From contig JBBKWZ010000206.1 of assembly GCA_037969195.1 (NCBI GenBank), forward strand, positions 1 through 15,093: a stretch of 15,093 nucleotides of DNA, given 5' to 3'. A model generated the notes under the pieces. That model did not search any database and was not told the origin of the DNA. It saw nothing but the letters and a program-made list of their open reading frames with translations. This DNA comes from JAHEJB01 sp037969195. Its GTDB lineage: Bacteria > Bacteroidota > Rhodothermia > Rhodothermales > Rubricoccaceae. Of the stretch, positions 6,725 to 13,761 are shown in pieces. Each line of letters begins with the position of its first letter. Position 1 is the stretch's first letter. The position numbers were made by a program, and so were the translations under genes.

Positions 6725-7537
6725 ATGAACGCGATTCGCTCCGCGCTGACATGGGTCGCCATCGGCCTGCTGATTCTTGCCTTTCTGCCGTTGATGGCCA
6801 TTGTCCGGCTATTCGACCGCGACCCGGCGCACTATGCCACGGGCCGAATGATGCGCATACTCGGCGCGACAATAACGAAGGTCAACCCAGCGTGGAAGGT
6901 CCATCGGAGCGGCAACATTCCTGAGAACATGCGCAATCCGTACGTGGTTGTCTGCAATCACCAATCAACCAGCGACCCGCCTGTAGTCTCGACACTGCCG
7001 TGGGAAATGAAGTGGGTTGGGAAGGCCTCCCTGTTCAAACTGCCGATTGCCGGTTGGATGATGAAGCTGGCCGACGACATCCCCGTGGAACGCACTGACA
7101 TGAAAAGCCGAGCGGCCGTCCTCGTTAAGGCGAGGTCGATGCTAGATAAGAAGTGCTCCGTCATGCTTATGCCGGAAGGCACGCGGTCGAAGGATGGACG
7201 CGTCCGCCGGTTTCAGGATGGCGCGTTCCGACTGGCTATTGAAATGAAATTGCCCATTCTTCCTATTGCCCTAGATGGCACGGCGGCCACGCTTCCAAAG
7301 CACGGGTGGAAGTTCGGTCAGGCCGATCTACGTCTGCATGTCTTTGACCCTGTTCCAACGACCGGACTCATGGTCGCGGATGTTGCGGCACTTCGCAATC
7401 AAGTCCGGCGTGGCATCATCGAAAAGATCGCGGAATGGCGCGGGGTCCCGCCAGAGGACCTGGATGGAAATCTCCTCTCGGGCGAAAAAGATGCAAAGAG
7501 TGCCATCGAGGTTACAGCTACAGCGTCTTCAGGTTGA
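6725..7537 (+). CDS. plsC: 1-acyl-sn-glycerol-3-phosphate acyltransferase (PlsC family)
   Basis: A 270-residue membrane-associated acyltransferase that probably makes phosphatidate from lysophosphatidate. Residues 8-28 form a hydrophobic N-terminal segment. Acyltransferase motif I is NHQSTSD (78-84) with catalytic His79 and Asp84. Motif II-like sequence KWVGKASLF follows, and motif III is MPEGTRSKDG (149-158). IPVERTDMKSR and LPILPIALDG complete the pattern. The last 40 residues are polar and probably flexible. Substrate specificity is inferred from the family; related enzymes act on other lysolipids. It diverges from ribD over about 70 bp and is followed 43 bp downstream by tRNA-Gln on the same strand. 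No Shine-Dalgarno sequence is evident. Confidence 0.9.
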   Translation: MNAIRSALTWVAIGLLILAFLPLMAIVRLFDRDPAHYATGRMMRILGATITKVNPAWKVHRSGNIPENMRNPYVVVCNHQSTSDPPVVSTLPWEMKWVGKASLFKLPIAGWMMKLADDIPVERTDMKSRAAVLVKARSMLDKKCSVMLMPEGTRSKDGRVRRFQDGAFRLAIEMKLPILPIALDGTAATLPKHGWKFGQADLRLHVFDPVPTTGLMVADVAALRNQVRRGIIEKIAEWRGVPPEDLDGNLLSGEKDAKSAIEVTATASSG

Positions 7538-7580
7538 TACCCTGTCTGGCAATCGCTTAAATTCGCCAGTCAACACACAA

Positions 7581-7653
7581 TGCCCTGTAGCTCAATTGGC
7601 AGAGCGTCAGTTTCTGGATCTGGAGGTTCTAGGTTCGATTCCTAGCGGGGCAA
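7581..7653 (+). tRNA. tRNA-Gln (anticodon CUG)
   Basis: A 73-nt cloverleaf can be folded by hand. The acceptor stem pairs TGCCCTG (7581-7587) with CGGGGCA (7646-7652), including the U1-A72 pair characteristic of bacterial tRNA-Gln. The D stem is GCTC/GAGC. The anticodon stem TCAGT/TCTGG encloses the loop TTCTGGA with anticodon CTG at 7614-7616. The T stem is CTAGG/CCTAG around TTCGATT. The discriminator is A73, and CCA is not encoded (CTA follows), so CCA would be added after transcription. The base pair closing the anticodon loop (31-39) is a T-T mismatch and the outermost pair is G-U. Confidence 0.93.
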
Positions 7654-8521
7654 CTACGAGGTCGAACGGGAGTCACTCGGGAGCAAGAATCCGCGTCCTT
7701 GGGGAGAGGACACCATTGGGCGCGCTGGTTACTCTGACGTCTTTCGAGTCTGAGCGCGGAAGCAAGCCAACGAGCAGTTCGATTGCTCAGCTTCGCGTCC
7801 CAATGATGATCATTGAATTCGAGTGGTGGCAGGCGGCGCTACCGTCCGAGCTTCCATTTGCGCTGACGCGTTTTCGACCATTCCCATCGTCTTTTCGTAT
7901 CCAATACGGCAGAGGGATCCTGAAGGCAACGAGGATCCGTTAGATCCGTCGCAGAGCGAGACGCACGCTTGCGCCCGGTTGACGATGCGCCGCGGGCTGC
8001 TAGGCTTTCTACACTATCGCCTTCATTCACAACATCAAGCGAATGTGTGCGAAGGTAATTCTCCTCATCATCGAACATCGTTGGTGCCTGCCCACAAGCC
8101 AAATTGACCAACAAGCAGAATTCCGAGCTACTCTCAACATGGATGACACTCCACGCTTCACGCCCATCCACTTCATAGCCAACGGAGACTTCCCCACGGC
8201 TTTCGTTCTTTTGCCACCGCGTCGTAAATCCGCTAATCTCACGCAAAGCCATTGTACTAGGAGTTAAAATTCAAGGGGAGAGAAAAAGACAGTTCGCGTT
8301 ATCAGAATCAGAACAAAAGCGCAAACCGGGACCTAACGTTACGAACTGGAACCGATACGAGGCAAGGCATCGAGCCTCTTCCGGACCATGCTGAGGCGCG
8401 TACCTGCTAGGTATGGGACTGCAAAGCGCAAACGAGACCGTCTTCCTCGCTCGAAGATTCAAGCTGGCGGTGGGTCCTATGCGCGTTCCCGTAACGACCG
8501 ATTGGTATCGCCTATGTGGTG
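7654..8521. other. Gene-poor stretch after tRNA-Gln
   Basis: Apart from one doubtful minus-strand ORF (7839-8252) I see no gene. A nested inverted repeat lies at 7755-7797: the outer arms CGCGGAAGC and GCTTCGCG pair with one bulged base, and the inner arms GAGCA and TGCTC enclose a 7-nt loop. Between 8359 and 8415 there are two short hairpins, GAGGC/GCCTC and TACCT-gct-AGGTA. They lie downstream of the lipoprotein gene on the minus strand and might end its transcript, but neither is followed by a T-run. Other open frames here are short and do not resemble proteins. Confidence 0.4.
7839..8252 (-). CDS. Doubtful hypothetical protein
   Basis: I do not recognise this 137-residue ORF. The first 80 or so residues read like a real protein: alternating hydrophobic strands (GEVSVGYEVDG, EAWSVIHVE, SEFCLLVNLA) followed by an acidic helix-like segment (TMFDDEENYLRTHSLDV). 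From about residue 88 on the composition turns to Arg/Ser/Lys-rich low-complexity sequence, as expected from non-coding or frameshifted DNA. It may be a short genuine gene with a decayed 3' end, a frameshifted remnant, or chance. No Shine-Dalgarno sequence precedes the ATG at 8252. It lies 269 bp downstream of the lipoprotein gene on the same strand. Confidence 0.35.
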   Translation of the reverse strand: MALREISGFTTRWQKNESRGEVSVGYEVDGREAWSVIHVESSSEFCLLVNLACGQAPTMFDDEENYLRTHSLDVVNEGDSVESLAARGASSTGRKRASRSATDLTDPRCLQDPSAVLDTKRRWEWSKTRQRKWKLGR

Positions 8522-9682
8522 CTATCGAACGGCAATTCTAGCGAGGGCTTCTACCATCATCGCAGTAGCTAGTAGCGGATCGTCTTCCTTGTTCGGAGCA
8601 CCTTCCGGGTTAGCGAAGTATCCGTTGCTGTGTTGGTGAGGAGCGATAAGCTGGAACACTTCGTCGCGCCACGGGCCGGGTTCGTCAAGGGCGTCGTAGG
8701 CTTCCGTCCGGACGGCGATGTGATAGAAGAACATAACGCGGTGCCACTGGCCTGGATCATCCAATGGTATTCCAGCCTGTGTCTCCCAATCGGGGTGACC
8801 GAGGAGCCAATCCTCGGCGTCCCGAACGACCTGGCCGCTGCGGTCGTGACCAGCAGCCAGGAGCGCTAAAATACCATCAGCAGTTGTGGAAGCGTACGTG
8901 CGGAAATACATGGGCTCGCCCTCGTCGTTGTGGATGCTCCCACCTTTATTGATCCCTTCCGCAGTTGGCGAGGCATAAAATCCACCGTCGTAAATAGACG
9001 AGTCTGAGATGACTTGACCAGGTGGTTGCGGCCGTCGGTCGTCCGGGTGTTTCTGAATGAAGTGGAGAAATGTCATCACGTTCAGAAACGCAGAAGAATC
9101 GGCCAATCCAGCCGAGCGAAGTCCTTGCAACGCTCGTCGTGTATGGGATAGGTCAATGTGTCCGATCTGCCCGCTCGCCAGATTCGTCTCTCCAAATCCC
9201 CAAGCACCGTACGCGGGATTCGAAGGCGGAATGCCGCGCTGTTCTGTGAATTGTTGTGCCTCCAGATAATCAGACATCCGCCTAATCAGCGACGAATCTT
9301 CTGGCGCTCCGTGCTCAGCAAACACGCGGAGTGCATAAGCCGTTGCATAGTTCGGATACTCGAGAACAACCGGATCGGAAAGTCCCAGGACACCTTCCTC
9401 GTTTACGTGGTCGCGGATGAACTGAAGGCCTCGTTCCACGCCACTTTCCGGTGCCGCGTAAACACCTTTAGGTACCTGTAAGAGTGCATGAAGTACAAAC
9501 GGAGTCCATGCCTGGCCGCCGCGGAGCAAGCCATGAGTCTCGCTGTGCCAGCCACCGTCCTCTGCCTGCTGACTCCAGAGGTACTCGGCTGCCATGGCCA
9601 GGCGATCTGCGGGCGAAGGCTCAGGACGATCACATCCTGTAAAGCACAGAACAATTGCGAACGGGATAAGAAATCTGCGCAT
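8522..9682 (-). CDS. Probable lipoprotein with terpenoid-cyclase-like (alpha/alpha toroid) repeats
   Basis: A 386-residue exported protein. Residues 1-17 form a lipoprotein-like signal (MRRFLIPFAIVLCFTGC) with Cys17 as the likely lipidated residue, followed by a polar linker DRPEPSP. The rest looks like prenyltransferase/squalene-cyclase repeats. The first helix pair contains the QW-like sequence QQAEDGGWHS near residues 38-47; later units include YGAWGFGETN, the LSHTRRALQGLRSAGL helix, TTADGILALLAAG, and the closing SNGYFANPEG with DDPLLATAMMVEALARI. The DxDD acid motif of cyclases is not visible, so an enzyme of terpenoid synthesis is unlikely. A structural, peptide- or glycan-binding role in the envelope is an inference. 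It follows the related gene at 9804-11081 by 121 bp, with a 10-bp inverted repeat in the gap. Confidence 0.75.
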   Translation of the reverse strand: MRRFLIPFAIVLCFTGCDRPEPSPADRLAMAAEYLWSQQAEDGGWHSETHGLLRGGQAWTPFVLHALLQVPKGVYAAPESGVERGLQFIRDHVNEEGVLGLSDPVVLEYPNYATAYALRVFAEHGAPEDSSLIRRMSDYLEAQQFTEQRGIPPSNPAYGAWGFGETNLASGQIGHIDLSHTRRALQGLRSAGLADSSAFLNVMTFLHFIQKHPDDRRPQPPGQVISDSSIYDGGFYASPTAEGINKGGSIHNDEGEPMYFRTYASTTADGILALLAAGHDRSGQVVRDAEDWLLGHPDWETQAGIPLDDPGQWHRVMFFYHIAVRTEAYDALDEPGPWRDEVFQLIAPHQHSNGYFANPEGAPNKEDDPLLATAMMVEALARIAVR

Positions 9683-9699
9683 GGGAATCGAATACGAGG

Positions 9700-9729
9700 A
9701 CGCCGAGGTAGCACAAGCAACCTCGGCGT
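9700..9729. repeat. Perfect 10-bp inverted repeat in the leader of the toroid lipoprotein gene
   Basis: ACGCCGAGGT (9700-9709) and ACCTCGGCGT (9720-9729) are exact reverse complements separated by 10 bases. On the minus strand the hairpin ends 17 bases before the lipoprotein start codon. No T-run follows, so it does not look like an intrinsic terminator. It may be an mRNA stabiliser, a translation-control hairpin or a protein-binding palindrome. Confidence 0.6.
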
Positions 9730-9803
9730 GAGTGAGCCGTCACAAGGTAGGAGTCAGCGGCATTAAGACGTGCCGTTTCACGCCACCGAGTTCCAGCCAT
9801 TTA

Positions 9804-11081
9804 TCAATGATGATGATTGTTGTTGTTTGAGTGCAGGCTATGGTCGCGATCTGCGGTGAGAGCAAGAATAACTGCTGCCGTGCAGAAAACGGGGCTCGTG
9901 ATGCAGTGGTGGCCACTCCAGCTTCCGTCCTGGTTCTGGATTGAACCGAACAGGTTGACCAAGCGTCCGTGCCAACGGTCCCATGCCTCCCCACCCGTGA
10001 TCACCCTGGCTTCGCTGGTCATCATGTAGGAGAGGAACTCCTCTCCGCCGTTGTTGCCAAAGCCGCTCCAGATCTCTTCGCCCTCCAGCATTTCTGTAGT
10101 CGCCTGATTGCGCCTATAAGAGTCGTAGAGCGCCGCAGCCTCATCGTCCGATTTCCCCGAACTGCGAAGCGCGTCAACCGTTACGGGTTGATTATCTCCG
10201 ACCGCTTCCTCTGCCCGTCGGGCCTCCACAGCGGTTGCGCGCTGGCTGCTCGACGCCGAGTACAGCGCAACACCTGCACCCGCGCTGGCATCCATTGAAG
10301 CGCCTTCAGAACCAGGACGCATCTGGACATTGTTCTCCTGGTAGTCACGAGAGCGATCAAGGACGCTCTGGTCTACTTCACGTCCAGCACGGGCGGCACC
10401 TTCAAGTGCCTGGTTTGCCATCGCTGACTGCAGCACCGGTGCCCAACCTCCGTCTGCCCAAGAGCCATCTGCAGTCTGGCTGCGTTGGATTTTCAGCAGA
10501 AGCTTGTCTATCGCGGCTTCCGTGCGGCGTTCTTGACGACCGTCGAGTGAAGGGAGGATCCCTGAGAAGAACTGCGAAACCATCGAAGCATCGACATTAC
10601 GTCCCAGCTTTACCTGTGGTTGGGTGCCTTCGATATTGGTGATTCGAGGCCCATCTGCCGCGTACTCCTCTACTAAGGTCAGGAGATAGTTCAGCGCCCG
10701 CGACACATTGTCTGCATACGGTCCGCTTTCCGTTGTACTGCCGGAGCGCATCAAAGCCAGCGCTGCAAAGGCGGTGGTTGCGGGGTCAATCTGGACCGCG
10801 TGCGGATCGTTTACGCCTTGCTGCTGATGCGATCCCGCACCCCAGCCGCCGTTATCAAACTGGGCGTCCGCAAGCCATTCGAGGCTGCGATGGAGATACT
10901 GCGGTAGTGGTTTGACATCGACGGGATCGATGCCAATTAGTTGAATGGGTGGGGTCGATATTCCACCGCCGTTGCCTGATCCGTTGCCCGTGGCGGCGGG
11001 CGCGCGAAGTAGCATAAAGGCGAGCAGGATAACGCCGAGCGGTACGCCGAAGAGAGTACCAAATGCTAGAAGACGTTTCAT
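9804..11081 (-). CDS. Membrane-anchored protein with terpenoid-cyclase-like (alpha/alpha toroid) repeats and Asn/His tail
   Basis: A 425-residue protein with an N-terminal transmembrane anchor or uncleaved signal (about residues 4-26), a Gly/Ser/Asn linker, then prenyltransferase/squalene-cyclase-like helix pairs. QW-like repeat units are visible as LEWLADAQFDNGGWGAG, KIQRSQTADGSWADGGW and GSIQNQDGSWSGHHCITSPVFCTAAVILALTADRD (the last split here only by its length). IDPATTAFAALALM resembles the region after the cyclase acid motif, but the DxDD motif itself is absent. A Gln/Ala/Asp-rich insertion lies between the second and last units. The C-terminus is HSNNNNHHH, encoded by short trinucleotide runs. 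I chose the ATG at 11079-11081 because it places the anchor at the N-terminus. An in-frame ATG at 11174 would prefix 31 residues of Pro/Arg-rich sequence encoded by the structured leader. Its function is unknown; it precedes the related lipoprotein gene. Confidence 0.78.
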   Translation of the reverse strand: MKRLLAFGTLFGVPLGVILLAFMLLRAPAATGNGSGNGGGISTPPIQLIGIDPVDVKPLPQYLHRSLEWLADAQFDNGGWGAGSHQQQGVNDPHAVQIDPATTAFAALALMRSGSTTESGPYADNVSRALNYLLTLVEEYAADGPRITNIEGTQPQVKLGRNVDASMVSQFFSGILPSLDGRQERRTEAAIDKLLLKIQRSQTADGSWADGGWAPVLQSAMANQALEGAARAGREVDQSVLDRSRDYQENNVQMRPGSEGASMDASAGAGVALYSASSSQRATAVEARRAEEAVGDNQPVTVDALRSSGKSDDEAAALYDSYRRNQATTEMLEGEEIWSGFGNNGGEEFLSYMMTSEARVITGGEAWDRWHGRLVNLFGSIQNQDGSWSGHHCITSPVFCTAAVILALTADRDHSLHSNNNNHHH

Positions 11082-11116
11082 GGTCGAATTGACGTTGCGT
11101 GGTTGAAAACGAAATG

Positions 11117-11184
11117 CCACGGGCCCCATCCAACAAGGTGTGGGATGGGATGCCGGGAGCGCGCGCGCCGACAAGTGCCCGTGG
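11117..11184. repeat. Structured leader: nested inverted repeats upstream of the membrane-anchored toroid gene
   Basis: CCACGGGC (11117-11124) is the exact complement of GCCCGTGG (11177-11184). Directly next to the first arm, CCCATCC (11125-11131) pairs with GGATGGG (11143-11149). The remaining segment, 11150-11176, contains the self-complementary GCGCGCGC. Together these can form a three-way-junction-like fold in the transcript, about 36 bases from the ATG at 11081. I do not recognise a known riboswitch class. Confidence 0.55.
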
Positions 11185-11215
11185 ACGAAAGTTCAACGGC
11201 GCCTTCCGCCATTCT

Positions 11216-11242
11216 ATTATATGCTGGAAAACTAGCACTCAA
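11216..11242 (-). promoter_or_regulatory. Probable promoter of the toroid gene pair
   Basis: On the minus strand a perfect TATAAT occupies 11216-11221. The best -35 candidate is TTGAGT (11237-11242) at a short 15-bp spacing. Transcription would begin near 11208, giving a leader of about 125 nt that carries the inverted repeats. Confidence 0.45.
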
Positions 11243-11358
11243 TAGGTAGGACATTTGTCTCGTCACATACCCCCACCATCAAGGACTCTCGATTCTACTA
11301 CGACTCATCCGTTCCGACTCTATCGAATCAGAAAATCTTGAGATTCAAATCAGGCCTC

Positions 11359-12774
11359 CTAAATCACCATCCCCACGACAGCAAAGCATACGACCGCTAC
11401 CCCAGCGGCCAGCAATGCATAGGGCAATTGCGTCCGAACATGTGCGATGTGATCCGTAGCTGCCGCCAACGAAGACACTATCGTCGTATCCGAAATTGGC
11501 GATGCGTGGTCTCCGAAAACGCCGCCCGCCAAGGCTGCGGCCAAAAACGGAGCAAGCGGTAATCCCATGGCGGCAGCGGCAGGAACGGCGATGGGCACCA
11601 TGATCGCGAACGTCCCCCAACTCGTTCCCGTAGAGAACGACACAAAGGCGCCGGTCAGGAAGACTAGCGGCAGGAGCACCGCTGGATGCAGGCGGTCAAC
11701 GACGAGACCAGCTACATATGGGCCAGCGCCCAGCTCCTTCGCGACTCCACCAAGCGCCAGCGCGAGCAACAGAACCAGCGCCATCCCAAGCATGCCGCCA
11801 GCCCCTTTGAGACCGACCGATGTGAGCTTCTCGACTTTCATTCCTTTCTGGGCGAGCGTGAGTGCCCACGCCACCGCTAGCCCGGTCAGCACGGCCCAGA
11901 GAACGCTCGTGGAGCCAGAGCCAGCGCGGAGGTCGCCGCCTCCGGTGATGAGGAGTGCAAGAGGCATCATCAGCACCATGGTTCCGAGCGGCAAAAGCAT
12001 GTTGATGGCGCGCGGTGGAATGTTGCCAATAGGTTCCGGGACGAGCGCCGCCTCGTCCACCATGGGTTCAGACCCTTCGTCGAAGTGAAGTCCTGTGGCC
12101 GCGCGGGCTTCGGCACGTTTCATGGGTCCGATTGCCCATCCTGTCACGGCTACAAAACCCGCAAGTAGCACGGCGGCAATCGCATAGAAATTGAGTGGAA
12201 TGGCTGAGATGAACAGCCCTAGCGGATTCTCCACGCTACCGCCTTCCGCGAGCAAAACAAGGACGTAGGCACCCCACGCGTTCAGCGGGATGAGAATGCA
12301 AACGGATGCGCTCGTGGAGTCAATGAGATAGGCAAGCATCTCGCGCGAACGCTTGTGGCGGTCGAACAACGGCCGAGCGACGGCCCCGGCAACCAGCACC
12401 GTAATGTTCGACTCAATGAAAATGACGACGCCAGTCAGGAATGCCAGCAGGCGGGCTCCGCGTGGGTTCGTAACCAGCCCCTTCCGCTCGATCCAGTTGA
12501 CAAAGCCGCGCACACCTCCGAGCGCTTCCACGGTGGCGATGAGGGCGCCGATCACCAACGTGAACAGAAGGACCCGGGAGTTCCCCGCGTCGCCCATGAC
12601 GTCTACGCAAGCCTGGATGGCATCTCCAAGCCCCGTCAACGGATTCCATCCCGCCAGAATCGTATAACCAAGCCAAACACCGGCAGCGAGCGAGAGGTAC
12701 ACCTGTCGGGTACCAATCGCCAGGCCAATGGCGATGAGCGGCGGAAGAAGGGAGATCCAGGAGGGCTCAGGCAT
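11359..12774 (-). CDS. nhaC: NhaC-family Na+/H+ antiporter
   Basis: A 471-residue integral membrane protein with about 11-12 hydrophobic segments, as expected for the NhaC family (TC 2.A.35), which extrudes Na+ in exchange for protons. Family-like blocks are VIFIESNITVLVAG (residues 117-130), the two-helix segment SFSTGTSWGTFAIMVPIA (379-396) and GVFGDHASPISDTTIVSS (418-435). The last carries conserved Asp residues within a broken helix, near an ATDHIAHVRTQLPYAL stretch. A central cytoplasmic loop (about 215-255) is acidic. Related members transport other substrates (lactate/malate in MleN, amino acids), so the ion specificity is inferred. The gene lies 78 bp downstream of the aquaporin-like gene on the same strand, which suggests joint expression. 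Confidence 0.88.
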   Translation of the reverse strand: MPEPSWISLLPPLIAIGLAIGTRQVYLSLAAGVWLGYTILAGWNPLTGLGDAIQACVDVMGDAGNSRVLLFTLVIGALIATVEALGGVRGFVNWIERKGLVTNPRGARLLAFLTGVVIFIESNITVLVAGAVARPLFDRHKRSREMLAYLIDSTSASVCILIPLNAWGAYVLVLLAEGGSVENPLGLFISAIPLNFYAIAAVLLAGFVAVTGWAIGPMKRAEARAATGLHFDEGSEPMVDEAALVPEPIGNIPPRAINMLLPLGTMVLMMPLALLITGGGDLRAGSGSTSVLWAVLTGLAVAWALTLAQKGMKVEKLTSVGLKGAGGMLGMALVLLLALALGGVAKELGAGPYVAGLVVDRLHPAVLLPLVFLTGAFVSFSTGTSWGTFAIMVPIAVPAAAAMGLPLAPFLAAALAGGVFGDHASPISDTTIVSSLAAATDHIAHVRTQLPYALLAAGVAVVCFAVVGMVI

Positions 12775-12852
12775 GGGCAGCTAAGGGCGAGAATGACCGG
12801 CCCAAACTACCTGCACATGCCTATCCGCGAGGGATGACTTCTTCAATGCGCA

Positions 12853-13497
12853 CTACACGTCATCCGGGTTCTGCATCTTGAAGACTATTGCTGCAAGGGC
12901 GCCTCCTGCGAAGTTCGCTACCACATACACCCAGAGGCCTCCAAGTGAACTGCCATCGCCAAAGACGGAGTCTGCCAGGATGGGCCCAATTGCAACGGCT
13001 GGGTTGAAGGCACCGCCCGTAATTCCGCCAACAGCATACGTGCCGGCAAGAACCGTGAAGCCGATAGCGAGGCCGTAGTATGAATTGCCTTCGGTTGCTT
13101 TTGCCGTCGCCACATTTAGGATGACGAGTGCAAGCGCGAAAGTGAACAGCACTTCCAAGAACAGGAATGTCGTGAGGCTCGTCGTGGGTGCAGCAGCAAC
13201 GTTAAGCGTGTCGCCCATGACGGCGAAAACGACCCACGCCGCAATAAATGCAGCCAGCACCTGCACCCCTACGTACGGTCCGAAATCCTTTACTTCCATC
13301 TTGCCGCGCATTAAGACTGCCAGGGAAACGGCTGGGTTGTAGTGAGCTCCCGAAATGTGGCCGCCCATGTACACCATTACCACGAGTACGCAGCCGATGG
13401 CGATTGGCGCAAACTCGGATCCGCCAACAACGGTCAATCCAATGGTAAGAACAAGAAAAAAGGTGCCGATGAACTCAGTAACAAGCTTGCGCATCAT
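12853..13497 (-). CDS. Aquaporin-family (MIP) channel with atypical selectivity filter
   Basis: A 214-residue MIP channel with six transmembrane helices and two NPA half-helices: HYNPAVSLAV (NPA at 54-56) and AFNPAVAIG (NPA at 165-167). The N-terminus MRKLVTEFIGTFFLVLTIG and the central FLFLEVLFTFALALVILNVA match helix 1 and helix 4 of the family. In AqpZ-like proteins the second NPA is followed by Arg (NPAR), the key residue of the aromatic/arginine filter; here Val168 occupies that place. The position matching AqpZ His174 is Thr153. The pore may therefore pass something other than water. The start at 13497 is supported by a GAGG seven bases upstream; a second ATG follows directly. The nhaC-like gene lies downstream on the same strand. 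Confidence 0.9.
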   Translation of the reverse strand: MMRKLVTEFIGTFFLVLTIGLTVVGGSEFAPIAIGCVLVVMVYMGGHISGAHYNPAVSLAVLMRGKMEVKDFGPYVGVQVLAAFIAAWVVFAVMGDTLNVAAAPTTSLTTFLFLEVLFTFALALVILNVATAKATEGNSYYGLAIGFTVLAGTYAVGGITGGAFNPAVAIGPILADSVFGDGSSLGGLWVYVVANFAGGALAAIVFKMQNPDDV

Positions 13498-13564
13498 GGC
13501 GGTGCCTCAGAGAGAAGTGATGGATGAGGGAGGCGAAAAGATAGTGGCCAGAAACAAAGAACCC

Positions 13565-13582
13565 CTGCTGCAAACGCAGCAG
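13565..13582. repeat. 7-bp hairpin in the aquaporin/integrase intergenic region
   Basis: CTGCTGC (13565-13571) and GCAGCAG (13576-13582) are perfectly complementary around an AAAC tetraloop. On the minus strand it is followed by GGGGTTCTTTGTTTCT, weakly T-rich, 68 bp upstream of the aquaporin start. It may be a leader hairpin or a weak terminator for transcription coming from the integrase side. Confidence 0.45.
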
Positions 13583-13703
13583 AAGCTTAACGTGGGCGGT
13601 GAGGGATTCAAAGACTTGTGGTTCGATGCAGGCTCTAACTGCAAGAAACTACAATAATAGTGTTATCGTGCGCTAAAAGGCATGTTGTGCTGGGCGGGGC
13701 TGC

Positions 13704-13744
13704 AGTAGGAACCTAAGATTGTTGTACCTGTTGTTGTACCTACT
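13704..13744. repeat. 11-bp direct repeat and flanking inverted repeat upstream of the integrase
   Basis: TTGTTGTACCT occurs twice with one base between copies (13719-13729 and 13731-13741). The pair is bracketed by AGTAGGAAC (13704-13712) and GTACCTACT (13736-13744), which are complementary at eight of nine positions. Closely spaced repeats beside a tyrosine recombinase gene are typical of arm-type or accessory binding sites in attachment regions, or of an autoregulatory operator. The second copy ends 20 bp before the integrase start. Confidence 0.55.
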
Positions 13745-13761
13745 GACTTGCTCCTACGGTT

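Noticed and set aside
7275..7943. Long plus-strand open frame across the end of plsC and the tRNA gene
   Set aside because: It overlaps the well-supported plsC frame and runs through tRNA-Gln; its composition does not look like a protein.
8271..8462. 63-codon minus-strand open frame between the lipoprotein gene and the doubtful ORF
   Set aside because: Its composition is unlike a protein (many Pro, Cys and Ser), it has no start signal and no family resemblance.
11082..11174. Upstream ATG extending the membrane-anchored toroid protein by 31 residues
   Set aside because: The extension is Pro/Arg-rich, is encoded by the structured leader and would bury the membrane anchor.
11078..11266. Small upstream ORF whose TGA overlaps the toroid gene ATG
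   Set aside because: The overlap looks like coupling, but its start codons lie at or upstream of the proposed -10 box, so it would not be in the transcript. Its sequence is also unlike a protein.
12355..12837. Plus-strand 160-codon open frame opposite nhaC
   Set aside because: It is antisense to a clear transporter gene and has the polar, low-complexity composition of a shadow frame.
13600..13660. tRNA-like remnant (TTCGAT context) as a possible integrase att site
   Set aside because: The flanking bases do not form a T stem or an acceptor stem.
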